From Chitinophagaceae bacterium (GTDB lineage: Bacteria; Bacteroidota; Bacteroidia; Chitinophagales; Chitinophagaceae): a stretch of DNA of 7,499 nucleotides. This document shows positions 7,258-7,499 of this stretch, in pieces. The stretch covers positions 1 to 7,499 of the forward strand of contig JAFMJX010000083.1 in NCBI GenBank assembly GCA_017853235.1, given 5' to 3'. Within the stretch, counting starts at the first letter, position 1. Every line of letters starts with the position of its first letter. The notes beneath the pieces were generated by a model. That model was not told where the DNA came from. It was given only the letters and a program-made list of their open reading frames with translations, and did not search any database. The position numbers and the translations under genes were made by a program.

Positions 7258-7499
7258 ATGAGCATAGGAAGCCTTTTAAAAACCACTACACTTATTGTAA
7301 TAGCCGCCATTGGGTTAGCTCAGATATCAGGTTGTGCCAATATTGTTCCACCATCAGGTGGGCCAAGAGATAGTTTGCCCCCTTATTTACTTGTAGCCAA
7401 ACCACATGATTCTAGTGTCAATATCAACCCTAAAGAAATTGTGATTGCTTTTAATGAATATATTTCCACCGATGCCGTTCAAGAAAATTTAATTTTTTC
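7258..7499 (+). CDS. Lipoprotein with SbsA-type Ig-like (Big_5) domain, 3' partial
   Basis: Eighty residues are visible before the window ends. The N-terminus is a lipoprotein signal peptide: Lys8, a hydrophobic core (TTTLIVIAAIGL, 9-20) and the lipobox ISGC with Cys26 as the expected lipidated residue. Next comes the motif PPSGGPRDSLPP (31-42), then the first strands of a Big_5/SbsA-like Ig domain, with VNINPKEIVIAFNEYIS (54-70) and ENLIF. This arrangement is typical of a conserved Bacteroidota envelope lipoprotein of unknown function; full members are usually several hundred residues long. Ala follows the Cys, so inner-membrane retention by an Asp+2 rule is not indicated. ATG 7258 gives a normal signal peptide, although AGGA lies too close to serve as a usual ribosome site; an in-frame TTG at 7249 is a weaker alternative. 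The 15-base gap and lack of a terminator suggest cotranscription with the helicase gene. Confidence 0.85.
   Translation, partial: MSIGSLLKTTTLIVIAAIGLAQISGCANIVPPSGGPRDSLPPYLLVAKPHDSSVNINPKEIVIAFNEYISTDAVQENLIF

Overview
The window looks like ordinary chromosomal sequence from a Bacteroidota bacterium, probably of the Chitinophagaceae or a near relative. That placement is inferred from AT-rich DNA, starts without a clear Shine-Dalgarno site, a helicase-nuclease fusion and a Big_5 (SbsA Ig-like) lipoprotein of types common in that phylum, and an exported GHL10 glycosidase. No 16S rRNA, ribosomal protein or other strong phylogenetic marker is present, so the genus stays open.

Layout, left to right. 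Positions 1-1440 (+) hold most of an exported glycosyl-hydrolase-like family 10 (GHL10, formerly DUF187) enzyme whose 5' end lies outside the window. Nine bases later, on the opposite strand, is the end of a full-length Kup/KUP-family potassium transporter (1450-3423, -). A 135-base gap with palindromic sequence (3424-3558) separates the kup start from the stop of a small SRPBCC ligand-binding protein on the same strand (3559-4023, -). A 66-base divergent intergenic region (4024-4089) then leads to a large gene on the + strand (4090-7242) encoding a fusion of an SF1A UvrD-type helicase and a RecB-like PD-(D/E)XK nuclease. Fifteen bases after its stop begins a lipoprotein with an SbsA-type Ig-like (Big_5) domain, cut off by the right edge (7258-7499, +).

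Functionally the genes do not form one obvious pathway. GHL10 and the lipoprotein belong to the cell envelope, Kup to potassium uptake, and the helicase-nuclease to DNA end processing and recombination repair. Likely transcription units are GHL10 alone or with upstream genes, SRPBCC possibly reading through into kup, and the helicase gene with the lipoprotein. There is no mobile element, CRISPR array, tRNA or rRNA, and no stretch over 300 bases without a gene.

The most interesting element is the helicase-nuclease. All canonical SF1A motifs and nuclease residues are intact, and four cysteines are placed as in an iron-sulfur nuclease, but with a C-x4-C-x2-C tail rather than the C-x2-C-x5-C tail of AddB and Cas4. 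Small palindromes in the two intergenic regions are the other items worth checking. I found no convincing evidence of a previously undescribed system.
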